From the NCBI GenBank assembly GCA_017621295.1, contig JAGATI010000022.1:1-13585 (forward strand): a stretch of 13,585 bases of DNA, in the 5' to 3' direction. The translations under genes and the position numbers were made by a program. This stretch comes from Clostridia bacterium (GTDB lineage: Bacteria > Bacillota_A > Clostridia > TANB77 > CAG-508). Below are positions 7,207 to 13,573 of the stretch, in pieces. The notes under the pieces were generated by a model. That model was not told where the DNA came from. It did not search any database and saw only the letters and a program-made list of their open reading frames with translations. How positions within the stretch are numbered: the stretch's first letter is position 1; every line of letters starts with the position of its first letter.

Positions 7207-7275
7207 CTTGTCCTTCAAAGAATTGCTAGAGTATTGGACGTAGAACTAGAAAAATTATATAAATTAGTGTTATAA
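7207..7275 (+). pseudogene. Fragment of an XRE-type HTH regulator (C-terminus)
   Basis: Codons reading VLQRIARVLDVELEKLYKLVL and then TAA (7273-7275) match the last helix and tail of small XRE/Cro-type DNA-binding proteins, where a 'LQRIAKALDVELEELF' style ending is common. The N-terminal HTH is missing; upstream codons in the same frame are not regulator-like. I take it as the remains of a mobile-element or phage repressor next to the tRNA genes. Short match, hence moderate confidence. Confidence 0.5.
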
Positions 7276-7320
7276 AGTGCAGTTTTTACTGTGCTTTTTA
7301 ATTTAAAATTTATTTTTGCA

Positions 7321-7375
7321 TTTTCGTATAGGATTTTAGTATTTTCGTATAGTGTTTGCTATAACGAACACTTTT
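7321..7375. promoter_or_regulatory. Operator-like repeats
   Basis: TTTTCGTATAG occurs at 7321-7331 and 7342-7352, 21 bp apart (two helical turns). The second copy runs into an imperfect palindrome AGTGTTTGCTATAACGAACA that mirrors TCGTATAG as CTATAACGA. This resembles repressor binding sites, in line with the XRE fragment just upstream. Confidence 0.35.
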
Positions 7376-7416
7376 CGACATATTTTTAGTTTAGATAAAG
7401 ATATGGAGGAATGTTT

Positions 7417-7590
7417 ATGGAAGAAAATATTGTAGAGGAAATTGTAATAAAAGGAAATGATATAATAAGAATTTATTCTATAGAAGAATTTGACACATAT
7501 TTCCCTAATAGAAAATATGTTAGTATGGAGGAATTAATAGAGGTAAGTTTAATGCAATTTTTAATGCAACGCCAAGATAAAGTTATATAA
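7417..7590 (+). CDS. Small hypothetical protein, 57 aa
   Basis: ATG 7417 is preceded by GGAGGA at good spacing (7405-7410), so it is probably translated. The acidic product starts MEENIVEEIVIKGNDIIRIY and ends EELIEVSLMQFLMQRQDKVI. I do not recognise a family. The last 13 codons run through the second copy of the TAATGCAA direct repeat, so the natural C-terminus may have been replaced when the scar formed. It sits directly behind operator-like repeats, as small accessory genes of integrated elements often do. Confidence 0.5.
   Translation: MEENIVEEIVIKGNDIIRIYSIEEFDTYFPNRKYVSMEELIEVSLMQFLMQRQDKVI
7550..7570 (+). repeat. Direct repeat, copy 2 (right edge of scar)
   Basis: Partner of the repeat at 7138-7157, with one extra T in the middle T run. 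It overlaps the 3' end of the small ORF. Confidence 0.55.
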
Positions 7591-7673
7591 AATTATATAA
7601 TATGATGAAAAAATAATAATATATAATATCTATAAAATGCTTATATTCAGCACTTTATAGCAGATGAAGGAAA

Positions 7674-8039
7674 ATGAAGAAAAGACATAAAAATAAAAAT
7701 ATCAGAGCGGTGAAAAAAGTTAAAAATAGAAGAAAAAGAATTGCAACAAAATATCCAAAAGTTGCTAGACAATTCTTTGAAAGTAAACAAGAAAATGTTG
7801 AAATTATCAAATTAGAAGGTTCTGTCGAATTAGGACCAGTTGTAGGAATGACAGATGCAATAGTTGATATCGTTGAAACAGGAAGCACTTTAAAAGCAAA
7901 CGGTTTAGAGATTATAGAAGAAATCTGTGATATAAGTACAAGGCTAATTGTTAATAGGGTTAGTATTAAATTTAAAAACAAAGAAATATATAAAATGGTT
8001 GATGATTTAGATAGAGCAATTAAATCTATTAAAGAATAA
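7674..8039 (+). pseudogene. hisG: Truncated ATP phosphoribosyltransferase, C-terminal half
   Basis: HisG joins ATP and PRPP in the first step of histidine synthesis. From residue 23 the 121-aa frame matches domain II of the short-form enzyme: [32 protein letters not shown] and the PRPP-binding segment [24 protein letters not shown], ending normally with [16 protein letters not shown]. Roughly the first 90-100 residues of the usual ~210 are missing; they are replaced by a lysine/arginine-rich leader ([20 protein letters not shown]) with no HisG similarity. No N-terminal half exists upstream in any frame; the direct-repeat scar lies there instead. AAGGAAA precedes the ATG, so a product may be made, but the active site needs both domains. 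It lies 30 bp before hisS, likely cotranscribed. Confidence 0.8.
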
Positions 8040-8069
8040 ATTATTTTAATTTAAGGGAGGAATTTTGTT

Positions 8070-9383
8070 ATGAAAGAAAAAGTTTTACCAAAAACATTAC
8101 CAGGATTTATGGAGTTATTGTCAAATGAGCAAATACTATTTAATGAGATGATGGATAAAATAAGAAAATCATATGAAAGGTTTGGATTTTTACCATTAGA
8201 TACACCTATTATAGAAGCATCAGAGGTGTTACTCGCAAAAGCAGGTGGGGAAACAGAAAAACAAATATATAGATTCAATAAGGGGGAATCAGATTTATCA
8301 TTAAGATTTGATTTAACTGTACCATTAGCAAAATATGTAGCTGAGTATTATTCAGATTTGACTTTTCCATTTAGAAGATATCAAATTGGCAAAGTATATA
8401 GAGGCGAAAAAGCACAAAGAGGAAGGTATCGTGAATTTTATCAATGTGATATAGATATAATTGGAGAAGATGAATTAAGTTTAATAAATGATGCTGAAAT
8501 GCCAAGTATAATTTATAATACTTTTAAAGAATTAGGGTTCGATGATTTTACAATAAGTATTAATAATAGAAAGATTTTAAATGGATTGTTTGAAGCGTTA
8601 GGACTTAACAATAAGTCAGTTGATATCTTAAGAATAATTGATAAAATTGACAAAATAGGAAAAGAAAATGTCGTAAAAGAAATTAAAGATTTAGGCGTTG
8701 AACAAGATAAGAGTGATACTATTATGAATTTTATAAGTATTACAGGAAATGTAGAAGAAATAATTAATTCGCTAAAAAATCTAAATATAGATAATGAATT
8801 ATTTAATTTAGGTGTAAATGAATTAGAAGTAGTTGCATCAAATATTAATTTATTTGGAGTTCCAACTGAAAATTACAAAATAGATTTAACAATAGCTAGA
8901 GGACTTGACTATTATACAGGGACAGTTTATGAAACTTTTTTAAATAAATATAGACAATTAGGAAGTGTATGCTCTGGTGGAAGATATGACAACTTATCAA
9001 GTTATTATACATATAAAAAGATGCCAGGTGTTGGGATTTCAATTGGACTTACAAGATTGTTTTTCCAACTTACAGATAATAAAATAATAGAAGCAGGAAA
9101 TAGATCAATTTCAAAAGTAATGATTATTTCTATGGTTGATGACTTCAATAAAAGCATTGAAGTTGCAACAGAATTAAGAGAAAATGGTATAAATACTCAA
9201 ATATATACAGATAAAGCTAAAATAAAGAAACAATTTAATTATGCTAACAGACTAGGAATTCCATATGTAATTGTAATTGGAGAAAACGAAATTAATAATA
9301 ATGTAGTTTCTCTAAAGAACATGATAAATGGAGAGCAGAAAACAGTAACTTTAGAAAATGCTATTAAAATAATAAAGGCGTAA
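8070..9383 (+). CDS. hisS: Histidyl-tRNA synthetase
   Basis: Charges tRNA-His. AAGGGAGGA stands 9 nt before ATG 8070. The class II core is complete: LPKTLPGFMELL at the start, motif 2 FRRYQIGKVYRGEKAQRG...YREFYQCDIDIIG (about residues 100-135), the histidine-specific signature IARGLDYYTGTVYE (about 273-287), motif 3 PGVGISIGLTRL (about 318-330), and a C-terminal anticodon-binding domain (KVMIISM to the end). The presence of the RGLDYYTG histidine pocket argues for a true synthetase rather than the regulatory paralogue HisZ, although it lies directly behind the hisG remnant where hisZ often sits. Length 437 residues is normal. It is followed 15 bp later by hisIE, and the cognate tRNA-His is 1.1 kb upstream. 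Confidence 0.95.
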   Translation: MKEKVLPKTLPGFMELLSNEQILFNEMMDKIRKSYERFGFLPLDTPIIEASEVLLAKAGGETEKQIYRFNKGESDLSLRFDLTVPLAKYVAEYYSDLTFPFRRYQIGKVYRGEKAQRGRYREFYQCDIDIIGEDELSLINDAEMPSIIYNTFKELGFDDFTISINNRKILNGLFEALGLNNKSVDILRIIDKIDKIGKENVVKEIKDLGVEQDKSDTIMNFISITGNVEEIINSLKNLNIDNELFNLGVNELEVVASNINLFGVPTENYKIDLTIARGLDYYTGTVYETFLNKYRQLGSVCSGGRYDNLSSYYTYKKMPGVGISIGLTRLFFQLTDNKIIEAGNRSISKVMIISMVDDFNKSIEVATELRENGINTQIYTDKAKIKKQFNYANRLGIPYVIVIGENEINNNVVSLKNMINGEQKTVTLENAIKIIKA

Positions 9384-9404
9384 TTATAAGGGGAGGAAAT
9401 GTTA

Positions 9405-10052
9405 ATGGAACCAGATTTTAATAAAATGAAGTTAATACCTGCAATAGTTCAGGATTATAAAACAAAAGAAGTTTTAATGTTAGCATATGTAAATGAAGAA
9501 AGTTATAAACATATGTTAGAAAAGAAACAAACCTGTTTCTATTCAAGAAGTAGACAAGAATTATGGCATAAAGGAGAAACGTCAGGTGATTTTCAAAATA
9601 TCAAAGGCATATATTTAGATTGTGATAAGGACACATTATTGATATATGTTGAACAACTTGGAAAAGGTGCTTGCCATACAGGCAGTTATTCATGTTTTTT
9701 CAATGAAGTAATGTGCTTTGAAGATGATAGTAACAGTATTATTGAAGAAGTGTATAGTCAAATAGAAGATAGAGATAAAAATCCAAAGGAAAATTCATAT
9801 ACAAATTATTTATTGGATGAAGGTATTGATAAAATATGTAAGAAAGTTGGAGAGGAAGCAACTGAAACAGTAATTGCTGCAAAAAACACTAACAAGGATG
9901 AACTTATAGGGGAAATTTCTGATTTGATATATCATGTGTTAGTTTTGATGTATAACAGAAATATTGGATTAGAAGATGTACAAAAGAAACTTTCAGAGCG
10001 ACATAAAGTACAAGGAAACAAGAAAAAGAAGAATATCAAAGGGGATTATTAA
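9405..10052 (+). CDS. hisIE: Bifunctional phosphoribosyl-AMP cyclohydrolase / phosphoribosyl-ATP pyrophosphatase
   Basis: Catalyses steps 2 and 3 of histidine synthesis. Start ATG 9405 is chosen because GGAGG (9392-9396) is 8 nt away; the in-frame ATG 9399 is only 2 nt from it. The N-terminal PRA-CH domain shows [24 protein letters not shown] and the zinc cysteines of [14 protein letters not shown]. The C-terminal PRA-PH domain shows [20 protein letters not shown] and [17 protein letters not shown]. The tail is lysine-rich ([12 protein letters not shown]). 215 residues, normal for the fusion, and apparently intact. No other histidine gene except the broken hisG is in the window; either the rest lies elsewhere or the pathway is decaying. 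Confidence 0.95.
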   Translation: MEPDFNKMKLIPAIVQDYKTKEVLMLAYVNEESYKHMLEKKQTCFYSRSRQELWHKGETSGDFQNIKGIYLDCDKDTLLIYVEQLGKGACHTGSYSCFFNEVMCFEDDSNSIIEEVYSQIEDRDKNPKENSYTNYLLDEGIDKICKKVGEEATETVIAAKNTNKDELIGEISDLIYHVLVLMYNRNIGLEDVQKKLSERHKVQGNKKKKNIKGDY

Positions 10053-10056
10053 TGAA

Positions 10057-10473
10057 ATGGAAAATAATAACTTTGTAAAATATAAGGATTTATTAACAAT
10101 TAAAGAGTACAATGAAGAAACGAATAAAGAGGAATTTGTTTTTTTACCACTTGAACATGAACTTGTTGTTGGTATATATAAGAATAATAGAAATATGTTG
10201 GAATATAGCAGACACGTACCTGTTAGGAAAACTGTTTATGAGAAATTGCTTGAAGTAGCAAAAAAAGTGAAAATAATAAATAAAGATTACAAATTAGTGG
10301 TTGTATATGGATATAGAGATATGAAAAAACAGGTAGAATATTTTAATGAAATATATGAGAAATCTAAAGATAAATTTGATAATGAATTAGATTTACTTGA
10401 ATATATTCATGAAAAAATTGTAGTTCCAGAGGTATCGGGGCACCCAACATGTGGAGTGCGTGGCAGTGCTTAA
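10057..10473 (+). pseudogene. D-Ala-D-Ala dipeptidase/carboxypeptidase (peptidase M15), cut by an integrated element
   Basis: VanX/VanY-like M15 zinc peptidases split D-Ala-D-Ala peptides. ATG 10057 lies 4 nt after the hisIE stop, with AAAGGGG 12 nt upstream. Visible family features are YSRHVPVRKTVYEKLLEVAKK, LVVVYGYRDMKKQVEYF (the RGYR-like substrate segment) and VVPEVSGHPT, which carries the first zinc histidine of the SGHPTGGAVD motif. From there the sequence reads CGVRGSA and stops, where GGAVD and a further ~80 residues with the zinc Asp, general base and second His are expected. The break at about 10455-10465 coincides with the start of an integrase module 190 bp on, so I infer that integration cut the gene and the remainder lies past the far end of the element. 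Confidence 0.8.
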
Positions 10474-10523
10474 TGTTAAATAACTCTGAAATTATTTCTA
10501 CTGTAAGGATAGAATGGTTAAAT

Positions 10524-10562
10524 GTTAGATAATTTATTTTTTATATCTAACTAAAATCTAAC
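10524..10562. promoter_or_regulatory. Candidate integrase arm-type binding sites
   Basis: GTTAGATA (10524-10531) is inverted against TATCTAAC (10544-10551), and TCTAAC recurs at 10557-10562, one helical turn (11 bp) further. Repeats of this kind between the attachment site and int are where integrases with an N-terminal arm-binding domain bind. Assignment is by position only. Confidence 0.35.
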
Positions 10563-10616
10563 CAAAGTATAATTTTAATTAAATATAATAAAAATCTTGA
10601 AAAATTGTAAATAACT

Positions 10617-10652
10617 AAATCTAGTTTAGAAAAAATGCTAAGCTAGATTTTT
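10617..10652. terminator. Terminator hairpin at the 3' end of int
   Basis: AAATCTAGTTTAG (10617-10629) pairs with CTAAGCTAGATTT (10638-10650), 13 bp with one G-T, loop of 8. The T tract is better on the + strand (10648-10652); it abuts the int stop codon on the - strand, so it may act in both directions. Confidence 0.7.
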
Positions 10653-11934
10653 AATTCTTAAAACTAAAAGCAGAAGAAATAGCTTCAGCAGATAGTAATT
10701 TGGAATTTATATCTAAATGAGCATATACATTAGCAGTAGTAGAAAAATCTGAATGACCAAGCCATTCTTGAATAGCTTTCATAGACACATTTCTTGCTAA
10801 CAATAAACTAGCACAAGAATGTCTTAAATCGTGAAACCTAATATGTCTTAAACCACTATTTTTAAGTAAAAGTGGGAAATGCCTTGTAACATAATCAGGT
10901 TTTATAATAGAGCCATCAGGATTTAGACAAACATATTCTTCAAATTTAATATTGTAGCTTTTCTTAAATTTCCTTTTATAATATTTTTGTTGTTTTTTAG
11001 CATTTTCTAAAGCAACTATAATTTCATTAGTTAATGGCAAAGTTCTATGACTAGCCTTTGTTTTAGTTCTATCTTTGCCTAAAATTTTATACTTACCTTT
11101 TACTTTAATTTCTACAATAGTATGTTTAATAGTGATTGTTTTATTTTCAAAATCAATAGCAGACCACTTTAAACCTAAAACCTCACTTCGCCTTAATCCA
11201 TAAAATGCAGTTAATAAAATAACTAAATGAAGTGGATCACTTTTAGATTTTTCAAAAAGTATATTCAACTCATTTTCAGAATAAAATGAGCCAACAAAAA
11301 TATTTTTTTTAGGTCGTTTCACTTTGTCAGCAGGATTATTAACAATCAAATCATTTTTAAAAGCATAATCAAGAGACTTTCTAATAATTGCGTGATAACG
11401 AATAACGGTAGTAGGTTTTAATCCATCAGCTAATAAAATATCATAAAAATTTTGAATATGTATAGGCTCTAATTCTAATAATTTAATAGGATTTAAAGCA
11501 AAATAAGTTTTAATCCTAGAATTAATCATTTGTAAATGAGATGTATAAGTAGTTAATTCAAGATTACTTTTTACTTTTTCAATCCATAAGTTTAAGTAAT
11601 CAAAATAGAGAATATTTTCATCATAATATTTGCGAGAGTCCATTATGTGCAATTTTTCTCTAAATAGCATATACTTCCTAGCCTGTTCATCATTTTCTTT
11701 TTTAATACGTTCTTGCAAATTAAATGATTTTTCAAATTGCTCTCGATATTCTTCTGCTTTTTGTAGAGCCTGTCTTTTATTACCACGAGCTACCTTAATT
11801 CCAGTTGATACCCACTTTTGTTTTCTTTTATTGTTATCATCTTTATAATTAATTACTGCTTGATATATATTATTTTTTTCATGTAAACTAACAGTTATAT
11901 TTTGTTTTCGTAGGTTTTCTGTTATCTCTTGCAT
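10651..11934 (-). CDS. int: Tyrosine recombinase integrase
   Basis: Site-specific recombinase that integrates and excises the element. Start ATG 11934 is preferred: AAAGGAG lies 6 nt before it, whereas the in-frame ATG 11949 would include that ribosome site in the coding region. The 427-aa protein has an N-terminal arm-DNA-binding domain (YQAVINYKDDNNKRKQKWVSTG), a SAM-like core-binding domain (about 90-190) and the catalytic domain with all signature residues: Arg in GLRRSEVLGLKW (about 249), Lys in the following beta hairpin, HDLRHSCASLL (about 366-371), LGHSDFSTTANVY with the His and nucleophile Tyr (about 404). It belongs to the Tn916/phage-type integrases of Firmicutes. Transcription runs from xis towards the attachment site. 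No in-frame CGG and no frameshift. Confidence 0.95.
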   Translation of the reverse strand: MQEITENLRKQNITVSLHEKNNIYQAVINYKDDNNKRKQKWVSTGIKVARGNKRQALQKAEEYREQFEKSFNLQERIKKENDEQARKYMLFREKLHIMDSRKYYDENILYFDYLNLWIEKVKSNLELTTYTSHLQMINSRIKTYFALNPIKLLELEPIHIQNFYDILLADGLKPTTVIRYHAIIRKSLDYAFKNDLIVNNPADKVKRPKKNIFVGSFYSENELNILFEKSKSDPLHLVILLTAFYGLRRSEVLGLKWSAIDFENKTITIKHTIVEIKVKGKYKILGKDRTKTKASHRTLPLTNEIIVALENAKKQQKYYKRKFKKSYNIKFEEYVCLNPDGSIIKPDYVTRHFPLLLKNSGLRHIRFHDLRHSCASLLLARNVSMKAIQEWLGHSDFSTTANVYAHLDINSKLLSAEAISSAFSFKN

Positions 11935-12023
11935 AAGAACTCCTTTCATTCATAACAGAATTAGATTTACCTACTATTTATAATATTGGAATTATAATAG
12001 CATAAATTTAGTCAAAAATCTAG

Positions 12024-12242
12024 TTATGAGCAATTTTTTTTAGTTAGATATAAAATTACATCTGTTTTAGCAATTTTGTATTGTCGACCAATTTTGATAG
12101 ATTTAATAATATTATTTCTTAATAAGTCATATGCTAACTTTTTACTTATACCACCTAACATTAATTGTAGTTCTTTAACATTCACAACATCAGGATAATT
12201 TTTAAACATAGATTTATAGTATTTTTGAGAATTACTACACAT
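12024..12242 (-). CDS. xis: Excisionase / MerR-like HTH DNA-binding protein
   Basis: Small DNA-bending accessory protein that directs the integrase towards excision. The 72-aa protein has a winged helix-turn-helix of the helix_turn_helix_17/excisionase type: VVNVKELQLMLGGISKKLAY, then LLRNNIIKSIKIGRQYKIAK and DVILYLTKK. ATG 12242 is 7 nt from GGAGG (complement of 12250-12254); the ATG at 12248 is only 1 nt from it and cannot be used well. It lies 89 bp upstream of int on the same strand, the normal xis-int order. Confidence 0.85.
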   Translation of the reverse strand: MCSNSQKYYKSMFKNYPDVVNVKELQLMLGGISKKLAYDLLRNNIIKSIKIGRQYKIAKTDVILYLTKKNCS

Positions 12243-12279
12243 TTTCATACCTCCAACAAGTAAAATATGTTATGAAAAA

Positions 12280-12288
12280 AGTATAACA
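12280..12288 (-). promoter_or_regulatory. Extended -10 promoter for xis-int
   Basis: On the - strand TGTTATACT (12288 to 12280) is an extended -10 element, 38 nt before the xis start. No clear -35. Confidence 0.45.
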
Positions 12289-12392
12289 AGTTAATTTGGA
12301 AAAGTATACTGCAGAATTTTGCAATGTTTTTGCAAAATTTTATGTTAAACAATAAAAAGTTTAGTTTGGTTTAGTTTAGTTTTTTTCTTTCT

Positions 12393-12420
12393 CTAACTCT
12401 ATATCTAGTTCTAACTCTAT
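12393..12420. repeat. TCTAACTCTAT direct repeats in a pyrimidine-rich tract
   Basis: Two 11-bp copies (12392-12402 and 12410-12420), 18 bp apart, behind a TTTAG pentamer run (12359-12382). Strand-biased pyrimidine tract. Confidence 0.5.
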
Positions 12421-12426
12421 CTCTCC

Positions 12427-12543
12427 GTAACAAAAACGTTACAGGTGCGTTACAATGTAACACCAAACCTTGTAATCCAGAAATAGCAATATTTTTTAAA
12501 TTATAAAAAATCTATTTGCGTTACTATTTTGTTACAATGTAAC
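12427..12543. repeat. GTTACA/TGTAAC inverted-repeat cluster
   Basis: GTTACAATGTAAC, a perfect inverted repeat, occurs at 12449-12461 and 12531-12543. GTAAC-6 nt-GTTAC lies at 12427-12442 and a single GTTAC at 12520-12524. The first and the 12520 copies share a preceding GC. Seven half-sites in 117 bp point to a multi-site DNA-binding protein. Confidence 0.6.
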
Positions 12544-12692
12544 GTTTTGGAAAATTTGAGAAAATAGAAAGAATAACATTATGAAACGTTAAAAAAGTAT
12601 AAAATCATGTTACAAGTAATACGAAAGATATATTGAAAAATAGGAACAATGGTAGTATAATTGAAACACATTATAAGAAAAGAGGTAATTTG

Positions 12693-13454
12693 TTGAATAA
12701 AGAAAATGTTATAAAAAACAAAAATGAAGCAATAAAAATGATGACAGATTATTTAGACAATTGTTTAGCAATAGATGATAATTCTAATATAAAGAAAGTT
12801 AATCTGATTTCATATTGGCAAAAAGATTATATAAATTATATTAAAGATGAGAATAATTTTAATCCTACAAATTTAAAAACATATGAAAGAGGAGATATAA
12901 TTAAAGTAAATTTAGGCTTTAATATCGGAAGTGAACTAGGAGGATTGCATTATTGTGTTGTAATAGATAAGAAAAATAATAGAAATTCACCTGTTGTTAC
13001 TGTAATCCCGTTATCTTCTCAAAAAACAGATAAAATCAATAAAAATTCTATAATGTTAGGAAATGACATTTATAACAAGTTAGTAGAAAAATCAAACAAA
13101 TTACTAGAAGATAGTAAAAAAGAGATTGAAGACAATAAAAATCAATTATTAATAGAAACGAAAAAACTAACAGAAAATAATGCAACATCAGATGAGATTT
13201 ATTTGAAAACTACTGAATTAAACAATAATATAACAGAAGCATATAAAAAACTAGAACTTGCCGAAAAAATTAATAAAGAAGTTCAAAAAATGAAATATGG
13301 TAGTATTGCTATAATAAATCAAATTAGAGTAATTAGTAAGCAAAGAATTTATGATCCCAAAACAGAATTTGATATATTATCAGGAATAAAATTATCTAAT
13401 GAAAATTTAAATCTAATAGATGACAAGATGAAAAAAATGTTCATAAAAAATTGA
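12693..13454 (+). CDS. MazF/PemK-like protein with coiled-coil insertion
   Basis: MazF/PemK proteins are ribosome-independent mRNA endonucleases, usually toxins. Start TTG 12693 has AGAGG 7 nt upstream; an upstream TTG at 12633 in frame lacks such a site. The 253-aa protein has an unassigned N-terminal region (1-62), then the MazF core entry TYERGDIIKVNLGF (about 62-75), GSELGGLHYCVVIDKK and NSPVVTVIPLSSQK (to about 111), an inserted charged helical stretch of about 80-90 residues (NKLVEKSNKLLEDSKKEIED onward), and then the closing strand YGSIAIINQIRVISKQRIYD (about 202-221) that in ordinary MazF follows directly. It is about twice the length of a standard MazF. No antitoxin gene lies next to it within the window, so a toxin role is uncertain; a different RNA- or protein-binding role is possible. 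Confidence 0.75.
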   Translation: MNKENVIKNKNEAIKMMTDYLDNCLAIDDNSNIKKVNLISYWQKDYINYIKDENNFNPTNLKTYERGDIIKVNLGFNIGSELGGLHYCVVIDKKNNRNSPVVTVIPLSSQKTDKINKNSIMLGNDIYNKLVEKSNKLLEDSKKEIEDNKNQLLIETKKLTENNATSDEIYLKTTELNNNITEAYKKLELAEKINKEVQKMKYGSIAIINQIRVISKQRIYDPKTEFDILSGIKLSNENLNLIDDKMKKMFIKN

Positions 13455-13504
13455 GTATTTATAGGTTTACAATAGATATGTCACAGTAAGTGAAAAAATA
13501 AAAA

Positions 13505-13573
13505 ATGAGAAATACCAAAAATATGATAAAATGTTTTTAACCACAAAAACTTTTTATTGGAGGTATTTCTCAT
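13505..13573 (+). promoter_or_regulatory. Inverted repeat that masks the transposase start, with an internal promoter
   Basis: ATGAGAAATACC (13505-13516) and GGTATTTCTCAT (13562-13573) are perfect 12-bp inverted repeats. The right arm covers the end of the ribosome site GGAGG (13559-13563) and the AT of the start codon. TGATAAAAT (13524-13532) between the arms is an extended -10 element; a transcript from it would lack the left arm. Confidence 0.55.

Larger units (their letters stand above)
12249..12692. other. Repeat-rich intergenic control region of the element
   Basis: 444 bases between the divergent xis and MazF-like genes. Contents in order: xis promoter; a 10-bp hairpin AATTTTGCAA/TTGCAAAATT (12315-12339); a TTTAG/TTTGG pentamer run (12359-12382); TCTAACTCTAT twice (12392-12402, 12410-12420); and a cluster of GTTAC/GTAAC half-sites (12427-12543, one more at 12609). 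This may be a regulatory hub, an origin or a transfer origin; the sequence alone does not decide. Confidence 0.5.

Noticed and set aside
7360..7380. LexA/SOS box (ACGAACACTTTTCGACA)
   Set aside because: Only the left half CGAAC fits; the right half lacks GTTCG.
8070..9383. HisZ, the regulatory subunit of ATP phosphoribosyltransferase, because a hisG-like frame precedes it
   Set aside because: The histidine-binding signature RGLDYYTGTVYE and a C-terminal anticodon-binding domain are present, both of which HisZ usually lacks.
10440..10473. A fourth CGG-type +1 frameshift at the end of the M15 peptidase gene (TCG GGG)
   Set aside because: The string is read TCG GGG in the correct frame and homology continues through SGHPT; no shifted frame downstream restores GGAVD, so a physical break explains it better.
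12427..12543. CRISPR array
   Set aside because: The repeated units are short palindromes at uneven distances with no spacer-repeat order and no cas genes.
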